From the NCBI RefSeq assembly GCF_900094555.1, contig NZ_FMAC01000007.1:1-64000 (forward strand): a stretch of 64,000 nt of DNA, given 5' to 3'. The notes below the pieces were generated by a model that was not told the origin of the DNA, searched no databases, and saw only the letters and a list, made by a program, of their open reading frames with translations. Position 1 is the first letter of the stretch. Every line of letters begins with the position of its first letter. Made by a program: the position numbers and the translations under genes. Below are positions 62,001 to 64,000 of the stretch, piece by piece. The stretch is from Martinezella hainanensis (GTDB lineage: Bacteria; Pseudomonadota; Alphaproteobacteria; Rhizobiales; Rhizobiaceae).

Positions 62001-62828
62001 TCAGCTTCGCTTCAACCGTCCGCCCATCACCTTCGTCAATTCTTCCGCTGCCGCCCGCACAATCGGGCCAAGGGCAGCGACCTTTTCGTCCGGTAGCCGC
62101 ACGGCCGGCCCTGAAATCGAGATGCCGGCAATGGCCTCGCCATACTCGTTGAAGATCGGCGCCGCCACGCATCGCATGCCGAGCGTGTGTTCCTCGTCGT
62201 CGATCGACCAGCCGCGCGACCGGATCTCGGCCATATCTATGAGCAGCATGGGCAACGTGTCGCGGGTCTTATCGGTGAAATGCTGCAGCGAACGGCCTCC
62301 GAGCAAGACCTCGATCTGGCTGTCCGCCCAGGTGGAAAGGATCGCCTTGCCGATGCCCGAAGCATGGATCGGTCCGCGCCGGCCAGGGCGGAAGAAGGCG
62401 CGCATCGGCGCGTGACTTTCCGCTTGGGAGATGAAGACGACATCGCCGTCTTCCTCGATGGCGATGTTGGCGGTCTCGCCTGATACCTCCATCAATTGTT
62501 TGAGGAACGGCCTGCTGATCGTGCCGAGCTTGCGGAAGCGCAAGTAGGCTGTTCCGATCTCGAAGGCCTTCACCCCGATCGTCCAGGCGCCGGTTTCGCC
62601 GTCATGCGCCACCATACCGTGCTGGGCGAGGGAGGTAAGCAATCGGTGCACGGTGGAAGGTGCCATGTCCGCCTGGTCGGCAAGGTCAGTCAAGACAGCG
62701 CCATCTGCTTCGGCCACCAACTCCAGAAGCTTCAGGCTGCGATCGAGCACCTGCACGGACGAGGCGGCCGCATTCTCAGCCGGCTTCCGGCCCGGCCTAC
62801 CCCTCGCCTTTTCCCGATTTTCCGCCAT
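62001..62828 (-). CDS. IclR-family transcriptional regulator
   Basis: A 275-residue regulator starting MAENREKARGRPGRK at 62828. An Arg/Pro-rich N-terminal tail precedes the winged HTH (about 28-85; LTDLADQADMAPSTVHRLLTSLAQHGMV) and the IclR effector domain (about 100-270; ASGIGKAILSTW). It is divergent from gcl and resembles AllR-type repressors that respond to glyoxylate or allantoin-derived compounds. Control of gcl and the following glyoxylate genes is the likely role. Repeated ATTTCCAT motifs lie between the two genes. Confidence 0.9.
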   Translation of the reverse strand: MAENREKARGRPGRKPAENAAASSVQVLDRSLKLLELVAEADGAVLTDLADQADMAPSTVHRLLTSLAQHGMVAHDGETGAWTIGVKAFEIGTAYLRFRKLGTISRPFLKQLMEVSGETANIAIEEDGDVVFISQAESHAPMRAFFRPGRRGPIHASGIGKAILSTWADSQIEVLLGGRSLQHFTDKTRDTLPMLLIDMAEIRSRGWSIDDEEHTLGMRCVAAPIFNEYGEAIAGISISGPAVRLPDEKVAALGPIVRAAAEELTKVMGGRLKRS

Positions 62829-62935
62829 GACGCTCACTTCTGACTGAAGGCGCGCCACGCATTTAGGCGCGCCATGATTGGGCTTCATGACATATCCGCT
62901 TCGCTTCGATTGTTCCAGATTTGTTGAAAATGTTT

Positions 62936-62963
62936 ATTTCCATATGATGGGATTGATTTCCAT
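62936..62963. promoter_or_regulatory. Paired ATTTCCAT repeats, possible IclR operator
   Basis: ATTTCCAT occurs at 62936-62943 and 62956-62963, 20 bp apart and in the same orientation. ATGGGAT, close to its reverse complement, sits between them. The block lies in the AT-rich divergent region between the IclR gene and gcl, where an IclR-type operator is expected. Confidence 0.45.
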
Positions 62964-63022
62964 TTTATGATTGCACTCACTGACCCATGCGGTACCTTCG
63001 ATACAGAAACGGAGGAAATCCC

Positions 63023-64000
63023 ATGGCGAAGATGCGCGCAGTCGATGCCGCAGTGCTGGTTCTGGAAAAGGAAGGCGTCAATTGCGCCTTCGGCGTTCCC
63101 GGCGCTGCGATCAACCCCTTCTACTCGGCAATGAAAGCGCGCGGCTCGATCCGCCATGTGCTGGCCCGCCATGTCGAGGGTGCAAGCCATATGGCGGAAG
63201 GCTATACCCGGGCTCGCGCCGGCAATATCGGTGTTTGCATCGGAACGTCAGGCCCGGCCGGCACCGACATGATCACTGGCCTCTATTCCGCTTCCGCCGA
63301 CTCGATCCCGATCCTCTGCATTACCGGCCAGGCGCCGCGCGCCCGTCTCGACAAGGAAGACTTCCAGGCCGTCGATATCGCCAAGATCGCAGCACCCGTC
63401 ACCAAGTGGGCCGTTACCGTCATGGAGCCGGCGCTCGTGCCTTACGTCTTCCAGAAGGCATTCCATACGATGCGCTCCGGCCGCCCCGGTCCGGTCCTCA
63501 TCGATCTGCCCGTTGACGTCCAGGTCGCCGAAATCGAGTTCGACATCGAAACCTACGCTTCGCTCGAGCCCTACAAGCCTTCGGCAACCCGTGCGCAGGC
63601 GGAAAAGGCGCTCGCCATGCTGAACGCGGCCGAGCGGCCGCTGATCGTCGCGGGCGGCGGCATCATCAACGCCGACGCTTCCGACCTGTTGGTCGAATTC
63701 GCAGAGATCACCGGCGTTCCGGTCATCCCGACGCTGATGGGCTGGGGCACGATCCCGGACGACCATCCGCTGATGGCCGGCATGTGCGGGCTGCAGACCT
63801 CGCATCGCTACGGCAATGCGACGATGCTCGCCTCCGACTTCGTTCTCGGTATCGGCAACCGCTGGGCCAATCGCCATACCGGCAACGTCTCGACCTATAC
63901 CGAGGGTCGGACTTTCGTGCATGTCGATATCGAACCGACCCAGATCGGCCGCGTCTTCGCCCCGGATTTCGGCATCGTCTCTGACGCCGGCGCTGCGCTG
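63023..64000 (+). CDS. gcl: Glyoxylate carboligase (partial, runs off the right edge)
   Basis: The first 326 residues of a thiamin-diphosphate enzyme that joins two glyoxylates to tartronate semialdehyde and CO2. GGAGG lies 8 bases before the ATG (MAKMRAVDAAVLVLEKEG). The block ARHVEGASHMAEGYTRA carries Val51 where most ThDP enzymes have the activating Glu, the hallmark of Gcl. The middle FAD/Rossmann domain starts near residue 190 (RPLIVAGGGI). It lies after allA and guaD in the purine region and is opposite an IclR regulator. The C-terminal ThDP-binding half is outside the window. Confidence 0.94.
   Translation, partial: MAKMRAVDAAVLVLEKEGVNCAFGVPGAAINPFYSAMKARGSIRHVLARHVEGASHMAEGYTRARAGNIGVCIGTSGPAGTDMITGLYSASADSIPILCITGQAPRARLDKEDFQAVDIAKIAAPVTKWAVTVMEPALVPYVFQKAFHTMRSGRPGPVLIDLPVDVQVAEIEFDIETYASLEPYKPSATRAQAEKALAMLNAAERPLIVAGGGIINADASDLLVEFAEITGVPVIPTLMGWGTIPDDHPLMAGMCGLQTSHRYGNATMLASDFVLGIGNRWANRHTGNVSTYTEGRTFVHVDIEPTQIGRVFAPDFGIVSDAGAAL

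Overview
The window looks like chromosome or megaplasmid DNA of a member of the Rhizobiaceae (Rhizobium/Agrobacterium group). It is GC-rich and tightly packed, with long runs of ABC-transporter operons. It carries a Rhizobium-type intergenic palindromic element (42023-42137), an oxidative purine pathway using the membrane-bound cytochrome-c urate hydroxylase, and many LysR, GntR, LacI, DeoR and IclR regulators beside catabolic operons. No rRNA, tRNA, CRISPR or phage genes were seen. Mobile DNA is confined to the first 450 bases (the 3' end of an IS30-type transposase and a remnant resembling an ISNCY-type transposase).

Layout. 449-3240: a two-gene envelope module on the minus strand, an OmpA/BON-type protein and a membrane protein with a duplicated helix-hairpin-helix-like domain. 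3612-10812: one seven-gene minus-strand operon with a polar-amino-acid ABC transporter (two related binding proteins, two permeases, one ATPase), an M28-type hydrolase and an M20 amidohydrolase. A divergent GntR regulator faces it, with a perfect 18-bp palindrome between. 11758-15542: a NepI-like MFS exporter, a cyclophilin-like exported protein and a zinc alcohol dehydrogenase, divergent from a LysR regulator. 15586-22811: an RND efflux operon that ends with an atypical response regulator (Glu at the phosphorylation site), divergent from a canonical OmpR/CpxR-like response regulator and histidine kinase. 22902-31188: malonate catabolism (GntR regulator, madLM transporter, and mdcACDEGBH for the biotin-independent malonate decarboxylase).

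31298-42017: a sugar operon resembling galactosamine/N-acetylgalactosamine (Aga) systems. It has a GH4 glycosidase, DeoR regulator, BadF-type sugar kinase, ABC importer, AgaS-like SIS isomerase/deaminase and an AgaZ/GatZ protein, flanked by an AraC regulator. 42097-50268: a LacI regulator and a divergent operon of a TIM-barrel isomerase-like protein, an ABC sugar importer and a GMC oxidoreductase, possibly a 3-keto-glycoside route. 50726-64000: purine salvage and degradation. This comprises an AzgA-type purine permease behind a hairpin-rich leader, allA, uraH-xdhABC, a LysR regulator, puuD-guaD, an IclR regulator and the start of gcl. Together these lead from guanine and hypoxanthine through xanthine, urate, 5-hydroxyisourate and (with steps not in the window) ureidoglycolate to glyoxylate and tartronate semialdehyde.

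The clearest items for a second look are the degenerate response regulator at 15586-16335, the Aga-like operon without a visible deacetylase or aldolase, the M20/M28/two-binding-protein operon, the GMC/TIM-barrel operon, the structured leader of the purine permease, the hairpin-rich gene-free block upstream of allA, and a palindromic repeat that supplies the C-terminus of the LacI protein. All family assignments come from reading the sequence and remembered family motifs; no database search was run.
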